Shown piece by piece: positions 46,426-56,968 of a DNA stretch of 64,000 bases; position 1 is the first letter of the stretch, and each line of letters begins with the position of its first letter. The DNA lies in assembly GCF_946902915.1 (NCBI RefSeq), contig NZ_CAMPPY010000001.1, forward strand, positions 558,001 to 622,000, in the 5' to 3' direction. The notes below the pieces were generated by a model, which worked only from the letters and a program-made list of their open reading frames with translations, was not told the DNA's origin and searched no databases. This stretch comes from Streptococcus sp. Marseille-Q5986. Its GTDB lineage: Bacteria > Bacillota > Bacilli > Lactobacillales > Streptococcaceae. Position numbers and translations under genes: made by a program.

Positions 46426-48201
46426 ATGACTCAAGGGAAAATTACTGCATCTGCAGCAATGCTTAACGTATTGAAAACATGGGGCGTAGACACAATCTAC
46501 GGTATCCCATCAGGAACACTCAGCTCATTGATGGACGCTTTGGCTGAAGACAAAGATATCCGCTTCTTGCAAGTTCGCCACGAAGAAACAGGTGCTCTTG
46601 CAGCGGTCATGCAAGCTAAATTTGGCGGCTCAATCGGGGTTGCAGTTGGTTCAGGTGGTCCAGGTGCGACTCACTTGATTAACGGTGTTTACGATGCAGC
46701 TATGGATAACACTCCATTCCTTGCTATCCTTGGATCACGTCCAGTTAACGAACTCAACATGGATGCCTTCCAAGAATTGAACCAAAACCCAATGTACAAC
46801 GGTATCGCTGTTTACAACAAACGTGTCGCTTACGCTGAGCAATTGCCAAAAGTAATTGACGAAGCCTGCCGTGCTGCAGTTTCTAAAAAAGGTCCAGCTG
46901 TTGTTGAAATCCCAGTAAACTTCGGTTTCCAAGAAATCGACGAAAACTCATATTACGGTTCAGGTTCATACGAACGTTCATTCATCGCTCCTGCCTTGAA
47001 CGAAGCTGAAATCGACAAAGCTGTTAAAATCTTGAACAATGCTGAACGCCCAGTTATCTATGCTGGATTTGGTGGTGTTAAAGCTGGTGAAGTGATCACT
47101 GAATTGTCACGCAAAATCAAAGCACCAATCATCACAACTGGTAAAAACTTTGAAGCTTTCGAATGGAACTACGAAGGTTTGACAGGTTCTGCTTACCGTG
47201 TTGGTTGGAAACCAGCCAACGAAGTGGTCTTCGAAGCAGACACCGTTCTTTTCCTTGGTTCAAACTTCCCATTTGCTGAAGTTTACGAAGCCTTCAAGAA
47301 CACTGAAAAATTCATCCAAGTCGATATCGACCCATACAAACTTGGTAAACGTCATGCCCTTGATGCTTCTATCCTTGGTGATGCAGGTCAAGCAGCGAAA
47401 GCAATCCTTGACAAAGTAAACCCAGTAGAATCTACTCCATGGTGGCGTGCAAACGTGAAGAACAACCAAAACTGGCGTGATTACATGAACAAACTCGAAG
47501 GTAAAACTGAGGGTGAGTTGCAATTGTACCAAGTTTACAATGCTATCAACAAACATGCTGATCAAGATGCTATCTACTCAATCGACGTAGGTAACACAAC
47601 TCAAACATCAACTCGTCATCTTCACATGACTCCTAAGAACATGTGGCGTACATCTCCACTCTTTGCGACAATGGGTATTGCCCTTCCTGGTGGTATCGCT
47701 GCTAAGAAAGACAATCCAGATCGCCAAGTATGGAACATCATGGGTGATGGTGCGTTTAACATGTGCTACCCAGACGTTATCACAAACGTTCAATACGATC
47801 TTCCAGTTATCAACCTTGTCTTCTCAAATGCTGAGTACGGATTCATCAAGAACAAATACGAAGATACAAACAAACACTTGTTTGGTGTAGATTTCACTAA
47901 CGCTGACTACGCTAAAATTGCAGAAGCGCAAGGAGCTGTTGGATTTACAGTTGACCGTATCGAAGACATCGACGCAGTGGTCGCAGAAGCTGTGAAACTC
48001 AACAAAGAAGGTAAAACTGTTGTTATCGATGCTCGCATCACGCAACACCGTCCACTTCCAGTAGAAGTACTTGAATTGGATCCAAAACTTCACTCAGAAG
48101 AAGCAATCAAAGCCTTCAAGGAAAAATACGAAGCAGAAGAACTCGTACCATTCCGCCTCTTCTTGGAAGAAGAAGGGTTGCAATCACGCGCAATTAAATA
48201 A
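46426..48201 (+). CDS. spxB: Pyruvate oxidase
   Basis: 591 residues, FAD- and ThDP-dependent. Pyruvate + phosphate + O2 gives acetyl-phosphate, CO2 and H2O2; the main H2O2 source of mitis-group streptococci. ThDP glutamate in [15 protein letters not shown] domain in the middle, ThDP-Mg motif [29 protein letters not shown] (spanning about 437-465). Very high codon bias. Confidence 0.97.
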   Translation: MTQGKITASAAMLNVLKTWGVDTIYGIPSGTLSSLMDALAEDKDIRFLQVRHEETGALAAVMQAKFGGSIGVAVGSGGPGATHLINGVYDAAMDNTPFLAILGSRPVNELNMDAFQELNQNPMYNGIAVYNKRVAYAEQLPKVIDEACRAAVSKKGPAVVEIPVNFGFQEIDENSYYGSGSYERSFIAPALNEAEIDKAVKILNNAERPVIYAGFGGVKAGEVITELSRKIKAPIITTGKNFEAFEWNYEGLTGSAYRVGWKPANEVVFEADTVLFLGSNFPFAEVYEAFKNTEKFIQVDIDPYKLGKRHALDASILGDAGQAAKAILDKVNPVESTPWWRANVKNNQNWRDYMNKLEGKTEGELQLYQVYNAINKHADQDAIYSIDVGNTTQTSTRHLHMTPKNMWRTSPLFATMGIALPGGIAAKKDNPDRQVWNIMGDGAFNMCYPDVITNVQYDLPVINLVFSNAEYGFIKNKYEDTNKHLFGVDFTNADYAKIAEAQGAVGFTVDRIEDIDAVVAEAVKLNKEGKTVVIDARITQHRPLPVEVLELDPKLHSEEAIKAFKEKYEAEELVPFRLFLEEEGLQSRAIK

Positions 48202-48204
48202 TTT

Positions 48205-48407
48205 CTCTCGTCGAAAATCAAAGATAAATTTATAGACTTCTTTATTAGATTACTGCCGACGATTCCATCATTGAAACCATAAATTTCAATGATGGAATCT
48301 AGTGTGGAGCCTAGAAAAAGTCCCAAAGGATTTTTCGTAGTTTGATGAGCAAAGATTTGCCATCAAACTTGGTTTCACCTTGTTTATTCTTTGATTTTCA
48401 TAGAGAG
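48205..48407. repeat. BOX-ended element with three hairpins behind spxB
   Basis: 203 bp bounded by CTCTCGTCGAAAATCAAAG (48205-48223) and its near-complement (48389-48407; 16 of 19). Contains a perfect 16-bp hairpin (48261-48276 / 48284-48299, 7-base loop), a second stem (48314-48323 / 48328-48336) and a third (48340-48353 / 48356-48368). Ends look like BOX ends, interior does not. It may terminate spxB, be a SPRITE-type repeat, or encode a structured RNA. Confidence 0.6.
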
Positions 48408-48418
48408 AAACTTGAAAA

Positions 48419-48441
48419 GATCGGAGCAATCCGGTCTTTTT
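48419..48441 (+). terminator. Hairpin before the VOC gene
   Basis: GATCGGA / TCCGGTC (loop GCAA) and T5, 15 bases before the VOC start codon. Nearly the same hairpin recurs behind that gene. Confidence 0.75.
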
Positions 48442-48455
48442 ATGGAGGATAGTAA

Positions 48456-48803
48456 ATGGATTTAAATCAATTAGATATCATCGTTTCAGATGTTCCCCAA
48501 GTCTGTGCTGACTTGGAGCGTATTTTGGATAAAAAAGCTGATTATGTTGATGATGGTTTTGCTCAGTTCACGATTGGCAGTCACTGTCTGATGTTGTCCC
48601 AAAATCATTTGGTTCCTTTGGAAAACTTTCAGTCAGGAATTATTCTTCATATCGAGGTTGAGGATGTAGACCAGAACTACCAACGGTTGAAAGATCTTGG
48701 TATCCAGGTTTTAAACGACCCAGCTGTAACCGATTGGGGAACAGAGTCCTTATTAGTTAAAGGTCCAGCTAGTTTAGTGATTGATTTTTATCATATGAAA
48801 TAG
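48456..48803 (+). CDS. VOC-family (glyoxalase-like) protein
   Basis: 115 residues with the paired beta-alpha-beta-beta-beta pattern of the vicinal oxygen chelate fold (LDIIVSDVPQVCADLERIL ... ILHIEVEDVDQNYQRLKDLG ... LVIDFYHMK). Substrate unknown; metal ligands not evident. TGGAGG ribosome site. Conserved after spxB in mitis-group genomes. Confidence 0.75.
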   Translation: MDLNQLDIIVSDVPQVCADLERILDKKADYVDDGFAQFTIGSHCLMLSQNHLVPLENFQSGIILHIEVEDVDQNYQRLKDLGIQVLNDPAVTDWGTESLLVKGPASLVIDFYHMK

Positions 48804-48872
48804 GGCGCGTAGTCATTTGACGTTAACCTTAGCTATTTTTAAAACAGAAATTGAGAATGTGAATTATTAAAA

Positions 48873-48895
48873 GATCGGAGTAGTCCGGTCTTTTT
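48873..48895 (+). terminator. VOC gene terminator
   Basis: GATCGGA / TCCGGTC (loop GTAG) and T5; copy of the hairpin at 48419. Confidence 0.85.
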
Positions 48896-49021
48896 CTGTT
48901 TCTTCTTTCTTATCACCAGACTGCGATAGTTTACATTATTCTAATAAAAAGTTAAAAAACTTGATTGTTTTGTGAGAAGATTATAAAATAAGATTCAGTA
49001 AAGATAAAAGAGGTTTTGCAA

Positions 49022-49281
49022 ATGTCTGTAAAACAAATGAAAGTGTTGGGCTGGGTAACGACCTTTATGTCTGTTATGATGTATGTGCCATATTTCCCAC
49101 AAATCATGAACAATCTGGCTGGTCAAAAAGGCAACTTCATTCAACCTTAGTTGCATCTATTAACTGTTGTCTATGGTCTTATTACGGTCTTTTCAAGAAG
49201 GAAAGAGACATTCCACTTGCAGCTGCTAATGCACCAGGTATCGTTTTTGGCTTAGTAACAGCTATTACGGCATTGATTTAA
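49022..49281 (+). pseudogene. SemiSWEET-like transporter, frameshifted
   Basis: Begins MSVKQMKVLGWVTTFMSVMM then YVPYFPQIMNN with the PQ-loop motif. After the A5 run near 49127 the sense frame changes; the continuation reads TLVASINCCLWSYYGLFKKE ... ANAPGIVFGLVTAITALI to TAA 49281. Restored length about 86 residues, three helices, a SemiSWEET sugar transporter. The 49282-49470 stretch behind it holds nothing I can support. Confidence 0.75.
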
Positions 49282-49474
49282 AAAGAAGACTGGTTTCAGT
49301 TTTGTTCGTTTATGAAAATAGATGCTTCATTAAAGTAATTTTTGAATGAGAGTTGAGGGAAAAAGTCCAGTGACAGCTAGCTTTATGAGGGTCTTTTATG
49401 TTCGTCTCTATCAAAGAAAAAAGTATATCGTTACTATTTTTATAAAATCTTCTCCCTACTTTATAAGACATGAA

Positions 49475-49509
49475 AAAGAGTTCAAATGGAACTCTTTTTT
49501 TGCTATAAT
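49475..49509 (+). promoter_or_regulatory. manA promoter overlapping a terminator hairpin
   Basis: GAGTTC / GAACTC hairpin with T7 (49479-49499). TTCAAA (49481-49486), 17 bases, TG-C-TATAAT (49504-49509) shares its bases, so the -35 lies in the hairpin loop region. Confidence 0.65.
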
Positions 49510-49539
49510 GAAGGAAGAAAAATCAGACAGGAGATCAAG

Positions 49540-50484
49540 ATGTCAGAACCATTATTTTTACAATCAGTCATGCAAGAAAAAATCTGGGGTGGAACCAAGC
49601 TACGTGATGAGTTTGGCTATGACATTCCAAGTGAAAAAATCGGAGAATACTGGGCCATCTCAGCTCATTCAAATGGGGTTTCCAAGGTTGCCAATGGTCG
49701 TTTTGAGGGAACAGACCTAGCTACTTTGTATGCGGAACACCGTGAATTGTTTGGCAACCGTCCAGAACCTGTGTTTCCACTCTTGACTAAGATTCTCGAT
49801 GCCAACGACTGGCTCAGTGTCCAAGTTCACCCAGATGATGCCTATGGGCTAGAGCATGAAGGCGAGTTAGGGAAAACAGAGTGTTGGTACATTATCGCTG
49901 CGGACGAAGGTTCAGAGATTATCTACGGTCACAATGCCAAATCAAAAGAAGAACTTCGCCAGGAAATTGAGGACAAGAACTGGGATGCCTTGCTGACAAA
50001 AATGCCTGTTAAGGCTGGAGATTTCTTCTACGTACCAAGTGGTACCATGCACGCCATCGGAGCAGGTATCTTAATCCTTGAAACCCAGCAGTCTAGCGAT
50101 ACAACTTACCGTGTCTATGACTTTGACCGCAAGGATGATAATGGCAACTTGCGTGAACTTCACCTTGAAAAATCCATCGATGTCTTGAATATTGGCGATC
50201 CTGCTAACAGTCGTCCTATGACTGTCAAAGCTGATGATTTGCGTTCAACCCTTCTTGTATCCAATGATTTCTTTGCAGTTTACAAGTGGGAAATTACAGG
50301 AAAAGTTGATTTCGAAAAAACAGCTGACTACAGCTTGTTGAGTGCCTTGGCTGGTCAAGGTCAGCTTGCTGTTGACGGAAAAAACTATCCAATCCAAAAA
50401 GGTAGCCACTTTATCCTACCAAGTGATGTTGAAGCTTGGACCTTGGAAGGGCAAGACTTGGAATTGATTGTTAGTCATCCATAA
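49540..50484 (+). CDS. manA: Mannose-6-phosphate isomerase, class I
   Basis: 314 residues from ATG 49540 (CAGGAG upstream; an earlier frame start at 49486 is inside the promoter). Interconverts mannose-6-P and fructose-6-P. Zinc site in QVHPDDAY (Gln, His), KTECWYI (Glu) and GTMHAIGAG (His); YRVYDFDR active-site Arg region. Confidence 0.94.
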   Translation: MSEPLFLQSVMQEKIWGGTKLRDEFGYDIPSEKIGEYWAISAHSNGVSKVANGRFEGTDLATLYAEHRELFGNRPEPVFPLLTKILDANDWLSVQVHPDDAYGLEHEGELGKTECWYIIAADEGSEIIYGHNAKSKEELRQEIEDKNWDALLTKMPVKAGDFFYVPSGTMHAIGAGILILETQQSSDTTYRVYDFDRKDDNGNLRELHLEKSIDVLNIGDPANSRPMTVKADDLRSTLLVSNDFFAVYKWEITGKVDFEKTADYSLLSALAGQGQLAVDGKNYPIQKGSHFILPSDVEAWTLEGQDLELIVSHP

Positions 50485-50523
50485 AAAAGAAAGGGCCTGA
50501 GTCATTACTCAATTCCTTTTTGA

Positions 50524-51839
50524 TTACATAAATTGGGCGATAAAAACCACAATGATGATAGGAATGATAAAGCGAAGAAGGAAGAGCCAGACTTGGAAAA
50601 GTCCCTGTTTCCATGCTCTTTCATCAAGATGGAGCTCCTCCATGGCAAGAGTCTTTTTGAAGATGTAGCCTGTAAAAAGTGACAGGCAGAGGGCTCCAAA
50701 TGGCATGAGAAGATTGGAAACCAAGAAGTCCATAGCATCAAAGAAGGTCTTCTCAAAGATATGAACATCCGCTATGACTCCATAGGATAGGGCTGAAGGA
50801 ATTCCAAAAACAAAGGTCAAGATTCCTAAAATGGTACTCCACTTGGCACGCTTGCTGTTGTCCTGATTGGTGATATTGCCCACATTGATTTCCAGCATCA
50901 CGACAGAAGAAGTGACCGTCGCAAAGAGGAAGAGAATGTAGAAAATGGTTCCAAGAGGCATCTTATCAAAGAGTTGGGGCAAGACGATAAAGAGCAGGCT
51001 TGGTCCCCCTTCAGACTGGATATTGAAGGCTGACATGGCTGGGAAAATAGCTAGACCTGCCATGATGGGTGCCGAGATATTCATGGCAACGATGGAAATC
51101 CCCGACTGGACCAGATTGGTTTTCTTGTCCAAGTAGGACGCATAGGTCAACATGGCTGTGACCCCTAGTGAAAGGGCAAAGAAAGATTGTCCCAGAGCAT
51201 AGAGGAGACCAGCACTTGTCAGCTTAGAAAAGTCTGGTTTGAGGAAGTAGAGAACGCCTTCCATGGCATTTGGCAAGCTGAGAGAGCGACCGATGATGAC
51301 AACAAAGATGATAAAGAGCATAGGCATCATGACCTTAGAAGCTCTTTCAATCCCTTTTTGAACCCCACGTGATTCAATAAAGATATTCAATAGGATAAAG
51401 GCAACTTGTGCGCTAAGGGCAATGGCTGGATTTGAAATGATTGAAGTAAATAACTGAGCGTAATCACCCGTTCCGCAAAGCTGGAATAATTTCCCGAACT
51501 CAATACCCAGATAGACTAAAATCCAAGCTCCAATAACACTGTAAAAGGATAAGAGGATAAAAAGGGCAAAGGCACCAATCCAACCGATAAAGTTGTACTT
51601 GTTATTGTTGCCAAGTTTTCCAAAGGTTTTGATAGTGGAAACGCCACAAGGGCAAATTCAGCCAGCAGGAGCGGGAAACCAATTAAAATAGTGGAAATGA
51701 GAAAGACCAGTAAAAAGTCTCCACCGCCATTAGCAGCAGTCATGTAGGGAAACTTCCAAACGGCACCAAGCCCGATGGCTGAACCAGCAGATGCTAGAAT
51801 AAAGCCTAGTTTTGAACCCCATTGTGATTTTTCTGACAT
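50524..51839 (-). pseudogene. Sodium-dependent (NSS-family) transporter, frameshifted
   Basis: Start ATG 51839 ([20 protein letters not shown]) with the helix-1 sodium-site signature [16 protein letters not shown]. The frame breaks near 51640 after LLLAEFAL. The neighbouring frame continues [12 protein letters not shown] ... [20 protein letters not shown] without stop and joins the 288-residue part ending at 50524. Total would be about 438 residues and 11 helices, normal for bacterial NSS amino-acid symporters. Confidence 0.85.
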
Positions 51840-52039
51840 AGTTGAAACTCCAATCTCGTTTTTTAAATAAGAAAAGGCTACTTGAGTTGTCAAATAGCCT
51901 TCTCTCAATTACTCTCTATGAGCCTACTGTTTGATTGATAGATTTGACTATCCTATCATGTTTTCTAAGGCCTGTCAAGAAAACCATTTTCAAGTTTTCA
52001 CACCTTTCTCAAAAAGTTAAAAAATTTTCGCAAAAGCGC

Positions 52040-52070
52040 TTGACTCTGACCTAAGGGGAGGGGTTATACT
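52040..52070 (+). promoter_or_regulatory. MerR-type promoter with 19-base spacer
   Basis: TTGACT (52040-52045) and TATACT (52065-52070) are 19 bases apart. The spacer holds a loose dyad (GACCTAAGGGGAGGGGTT). This over-long spacing is the classical signature of promoters activated by MerR-family DNA untwisting, here probably autoregulation. The rest of 51840-52039 shows no gene. Confidence 0.75.
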
Positions 52071-52090
52071 ATCATTGTAAGGAGGAAATC

Positions 52091-52831
52091 ATGTACCGTA
52101 TAAAAGAAGTTGCGCAGCTTTCAGGTGTCTCTGTCAAGACCCTGCATCACTATGACAAGATAGGACTCTTGGTCCCCTTAAAGTCGGAAAACGGCTATCG
52201 AACCTATATTCAAGAGGATTTGGAACGCCTTCAGATCATTCTTTACTACAAATATCTAGGCTTTTCTTTGGAAAAAATAGCAGAGCTGTTACACGAAGAA
52301 AGGACAGATTTATTGCCCCATTTGACTAGGCAGTTGGACTATCTAACTCGAGAAAGGCAACATCTGGATACCTTGATTTCCACCTTGCAAAAAACCATTC
52401 AAGAACAAAAAGGAGAAAGAAAAATGACGATTGAGGAAAAATTCACTGGATTTAGTTATCAAGACAATCAAAAATACTACCAAGAGGCGGTAGAGAAATA
52501 TGGTCAAGAAGTCATGGGACAAGCGCTTGAACGCCAAAAAGGTCACGAAGACGAGGCTACGGTCGCCTTTAACCAAGTTTTTCAGGCTTTGGCTCAAAAC
52601 CTTAAAAATGGACTAGCTGCAAGAGCAGCTAAAAACCAAGACGAGGCAGCCAAACTCTTGCAGGCCATTCGTACTTATGGATTCGACTGCTCTATTGAGG
52701 TATTCGGTCATATCGGTAAAGGTTACGTCTACAACCCAGAGTTTAAGGAAAACATTGATAAGTTTGGTTCTGGAACAGCCCAGTACACGTCAGATGCCAT
52801 TGCGGCTTACGTTCGGACACAGACAAAATAA
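52091..52831 (+). CDS. MerR-family regulator with TipA S-domain
   Basis: 246 residues. N-terminal MerR helix-turn-helix (MYRIKEVAQLSGVSVKTLHHYDKIGLL), a coiled-coil dimer helix (about 75-110), and a C-terminal TipAS effector domain (FSYQDNQKYYQEAVEKYG ... FGSGTAQYTSDAIAAYVR). TipA-like proteins bind thiopeptide or other drugs and activate their own promoter. An internal ATG (MTIEEKFTGF) could give a free S-domain, as in tipA. Confidence 0.88.
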   Translation: MYRIKEVAQLSGVSVKTLHHYDKIGLLVPLKSENGYRTYIQEDLERLQIILYYKYLGFSLEKIAELLHEERTDLLPHLTRQLDYLTRERQHLDTLISTLQKTIQEQKGERKMTIEEKFTGFSYQDNQKYYQEAVEKYGQEVMGQALERQKGHEDEATVAFNQVFQALAQNLKNGLAARAAKNQDEAAKLLQAIRTYGFDCSIEVFGHIGKGYVYNPEFKENIDKFGSGTAQYTSDAIAAYVRTQTK

Positions 52832-52863
52832 AAATCAGCGGAGTTACCTCTGCTGATTTTTTC
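52832..52863 (+). terminator. Terminator of the MerR gene
   Basis: AAATCAGC-GAG / CTC-GCTGATTT stem then T6. Confidence 0.9.
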
Positions 52864-53314
52864 TGGTTTCAAGTACTATTTGGTTAATAGTTTTTCAACT
52901 ACGTTTAACTTTCGCATGGTCAGATCCACACCAAAAAGTTTTTCAAGATAGTTGGTATTGAGCTTTTTTCGTTTTGCAGTTCTAGGGAGATAGAGGTAGA
53001 GACAGTAATCGCCTATACAAATTTCTTCTTCTGTACACGATTATGAAGATAGTCTTCTCTAAACGGATTCTCATGAACAATCTCTTCAAGATCGTTCTTA
53101 TTTTTGATAACCATTTTTAAGTTGACCCCAATTTTTTCCTTTATCAGAGTATGAACACGTTCTCGTATTTCTTCTAAATCTAAGTCACTTTCAAGAATGA
53201 TATTCCCACTTTGAATATAGGTTCGAACGTGCTGAGACCCAGCTTCTGTTAAAATATCTATCAAATAAGACATTTTCGGGATAGCATTTTTTCCATTAGG
53301 AGTAACACCTCTTA

Positions 53315-54126
53315 GAATCTGTATTCACAAAAAAATGTTAAACTAAAGATATGATACGAAAAGCATATGATACCGATTTAACCGATCAAGAATGGGCTAA
53401 ACTTGAACCCTATTTCTCCCAACATCGCACCTATAAGTGGGCTAAACGAGAACTCGTGAACGCCACCTTGTATATCACTAAAACAGGTTGCCAATGGCGT
53501 ATGCTCCCTCATGATTTCCCTCCTTCCCCAACTGTCTGGAGTTTCTTTCGTCGTGCCAGAGAGAGCGGCTTGTGGGACACCATTTTGACGGAACTGGTTA
53601 AAAAAAGCGACTGAAAGCTGGTAGAGCAGCCACTCCAACCTATGCTATCATTGATTCTCAAAGCGTGAAAACAACAGATGCCGCAGAGGAACGTGGGATT
53701 GATGGCGGTAAGAAGGTCAAAGGGAGGAAGCGCCACATCCTTGTGGATACTGTGGGAAATCTTCTCGATGTGGTGGTTCATGCAGCTCATTTGCACGGCA
53801 CAAAATCAGGTTTTTTAGTGGCTCGCAAAGTGATGCTACAATTCCCAACCATCAAGGCTTTTTCAGCCGATGCTGGTTATCGTAAAAGCTCTGAGGAGAT
53901 GATGGTGAAGGAGTTTGGTTGCCCAGTAGATATTTCTGAAAAAATCAAGGACAGCTGGCAAATCATCCCCAAACCTTGGGTTGTTGAGCGAACTTTTTCT
54001 TGGTTGAATCACTCTCGAAGATTAGCTAAGGATGTTGAAAAATCCCTATCGTCAGAGCTTGCTTTTGTCAAACTTTCACACATTAATCGGCTTTTAAAGG
54101 CTCTATCATTTTGTGAATACAGGTTC
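53315..54126 (+). mobile_element. IS5-family insertion sequence, copy 2 (812 bp)
   Basis: Same 812-bp element as at 9648-10459, opposite orientation. TTA flanks both ends (53312-53314, 54127-54129), the 3-bp duplication; ends GAATCTGTATTCACAAAA and complement of GAACCTGTATTCACAAAA. Confidence 0.92.
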
Positions 54127-54138
54127 TTAGTAAAATAA
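53351..54138 (+). CDS. IS5-family DDE transposase, orfA-orfB by -1 frameshift
   Basis: orfA 53351-53614, orfB resumed after slippage at A7 (53600-53606). Catalytic Asp in IIDSQSVKT, Asp in SADAGYR, Glu in VVERTFSW. The reading frame leaves the IS at FCEYRF and ends on flanking DNA after LVK (TAA 54136-54138). Looks intact, so this copy could supply transposase. Confidence 0.88.
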
Positions 54139-54185
54139 TATGTTCCAAAGGACTTCCTTTCTTATTTGGTATTTTAGTTATTCAA

Positions 54186-55400
<1,215 letters not shown>

Positions 55401-55422
55401 TCACCTCTTGTCAAGAATGCAA

Positions 55423-56268
55423 TTAATCAATTTCATATCCCATCAGCAAACCACCATCTTCTGCATAGAAACTGCAGAGACCAGAGGTTGGGAGAATTTT
55501 AATATCCGCCTGTGGGAAATTTTCACGGATTTGGTCTGAAAGCTGTTGGCAACATTTCTCGTTATTGCGTTGGGCCATGACAATACGGCCACCAGCATAA
55601 CCAGCTTTTATTAACTCCTCATAGGCTGCCTGAATCGATTTCTTTGGTCCTCGTGCTTTTTGTAGCAATTCAAGGGTTCCAGTTTCACTAGCTTCTCCGA
55701 TCATACGGATGTTGAGAAGACCAACGACTGTACCGATAAGTTTACTCAAACGGCCGTTTTTCACCAAGTTATCGACTTTAGCTAGGACAAAGAGCAACTT
55801 GGTTTTTTCTTGATAGGCAGTGATAGCTTCAACAATTTCCTCATAAGAAAGTCCCTGATCAATCAAACTATTGATTTTTTCGACAATTAAGTCAACCTCA
55901 CCACCTGCAGACAATGTATCGATTACATGAATCTGAGTGTCAGGGTGTTCTTCAAGATAGATATTCTTAGCGAGCTGTGCACTGTTATGACTGCCTGAAA
56001 GAGTACCAGTGATGGTAACGACAAAGATATGCTTAGCACCTTCAAATGCACGCAAGTAATCATCAGGGCTAGGACAAGCTGATTTTGAAGCTTCAGAAGT
56101 CGCATACATGGTTTCCATCATTTGGTCAATGTCAAGATTGGCATCATCGATAAAGACCTGATCAGCTACTTGAATGGTTAAAGGAACACTAACAAATTCA
56201 GTATCAATAGCAGGAGTTGCCAGTTGACGATAATCACAACCAGAGTCAGCTACAATCTTCCAAGTCAT
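55423..56268 (-). CDS. DegV/FakB-family fatty-acid-binding protein
   Basis: 281 residues, two EDD domains. Lipid-pocket and Ser motifs: ADSGCDY at the N-terminus, TITGTLSGSHNSA and the later RMIGEAS-type loop. FakB proteins hold a fatty acid for phosphorylation by the FakA kinase, letting streptococci incorporate exogenous fatty acids. Acyl preference is not readable. A palindrome lies in its leader and a TetR gene is divergent. Confidence 0.85.
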   Translation of the reverse strand: MTWKIVADSGCDYRQLATPAIDTEFVSVPLTIQVADQVFIDDANLDIDQMMETMYATSEASKSACPSPDDYLRAFEGAKHIFVVTITGTLSGSHNSAQLAKNIYLEEHPDTQIHVIDTLSAGGEVDLIVEKINSLIDQGLSYEEIVEAITAYQEKTKLLFVLAKVDNLVKNGRLSKLIGTVVGLLNIRMIGEASETGTLELLQKARGPKKSIQAAYEELIKAGYAGGRIVMAQRNNEKCCQQLSDQIRENFPQADIKILPTSGLCSFYAEDGGLLMGYEID

Positions 56269-56281
56269 AGAAATTCTCCAT

Positions 56282-56306
56282 CTTTGTCACTTATACATTG
56301 ACAAAG
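56282..56306. promoter_or_regulatory. Palindromic operator between degV and tetR
   Basis: CTTTGTCA, 9 bases, TGACAAAG: a perfect 8-bp inverted repeat just upstream of the DegV start. The DegV -10 (TGATATAAT on the minus strand) is at about 56325-56333. Suited to the dimeric TetR regulator encoded next door. Confidence 0.6.
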
Positions 56307-56392
56307 GTTCTGCCTTTTTTTACAATTATATCATGAAAGACCTTGAAACAAAAGCACCACCTCTCTGTTGTCACAAGTAGAAAGAAATTGTT

Positions 56393-56950
56393 ATGTCTGA
56401 ACGTAGAATCTCTGAAAAGTCTCTTGAAAATCTCAGAAAATCAAACCAAGAATCCAATTTATTAACCAGAGAAGCCATTGAAACAGCTCTCTTGCAACTC
56501 TTGGAAAAAAAGGACCTGACCAAGATTAGTATTTCTGAATTGGTTAAGCGTGCTGGCGTTTCGCGTGCAGCCTTTTACCGTAATTATGATTCCAAAGAGG
56601 AGATTTTAGAGAGCGTCTTTAAACGAACTGTTCACAATATTATGGAACAGTTGCATCATTATGATTTAAAGACAGACCTTTATCTAGTCTGGGTTCACCT
56701 TTTCCGAGAAGCAAGAAAGGAAGCCAGAGTGATTCAACTGGCCTTGGATTACCATCTGGAAAAAATCTTTGTCCAAGCCATGCAGGAGTTTCTGGAAAAA
56801 TACCATGGAAAATCAAAAGGTGTCAGCTCTTATCTTCATTCCTTTTGGAGCTCGGCCATCGTCTCTGTCCTTCTAAAATGGATCAAGGATGGCATGAAGG
56901 TACCTGCTGAAAAGATAGCGGATTTACGGTTACCATTTTTTAAAAAATAG
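56393..56950 (+). CDS. TetR/AcrR-family regulator
   Basis: 185 residues. TetR helix-turn-helix at about 30-75 (TKISISELVKRAGVSRAAFYRNYDSKEEILESV), then an all-helical ligand domain of the TetR_C_33/DhaS-like kind. Divergent from degV; probably controls it, itself, or fatty-acid uptake. Ligand unknown. Confidence 0.87.
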   Translation: MSERRISEKSLENLRKSNQESNLLTREAIETALLQLLEKKDLTKISISELVKRAGVSRAAFYRNYDSKEEILESVFKRTVHNIMEQLHHYDLKTDLYLVWVHLFREARKEARVIQLALDYHLEKIFVQAMQEFLEKYHGKSKGVSSYLHSFWSSAIVSVLLKWIKDGMKVPAEKIADLRLPFFKK

Positions 56951-56968
56951 AGAAAAAGGAGAAGAGAT

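Larger units (their letters stand above)
52876..54148 (-). pseudogene. DUF1697 protein, IS-interrupted and frameshifted
   Basis: Removing the IS and one TTA copy joins MEHIILL (TTG start at 54148, AAAGGA upstream) to RGVTPNGKNAIPKMSYLIDI in frame. It continues through the DUF1697 motif VRTYIQSGNIILES to 53013. Further frames hold CIGDYCLYLYLPRTAKRKK and NYLEKLFGVDLTMRKLNVV up to TAG at 52876, so there is also a frameshift and probably an internal deletion. Function of DUF1697 unknown. Confidence 0.85.

Noticed and set aside
49346..49720. 124-codon ORF overlapping the manA start
   Set aside because: Covers the manA terminator and promoter region and runs out of frame into manA.
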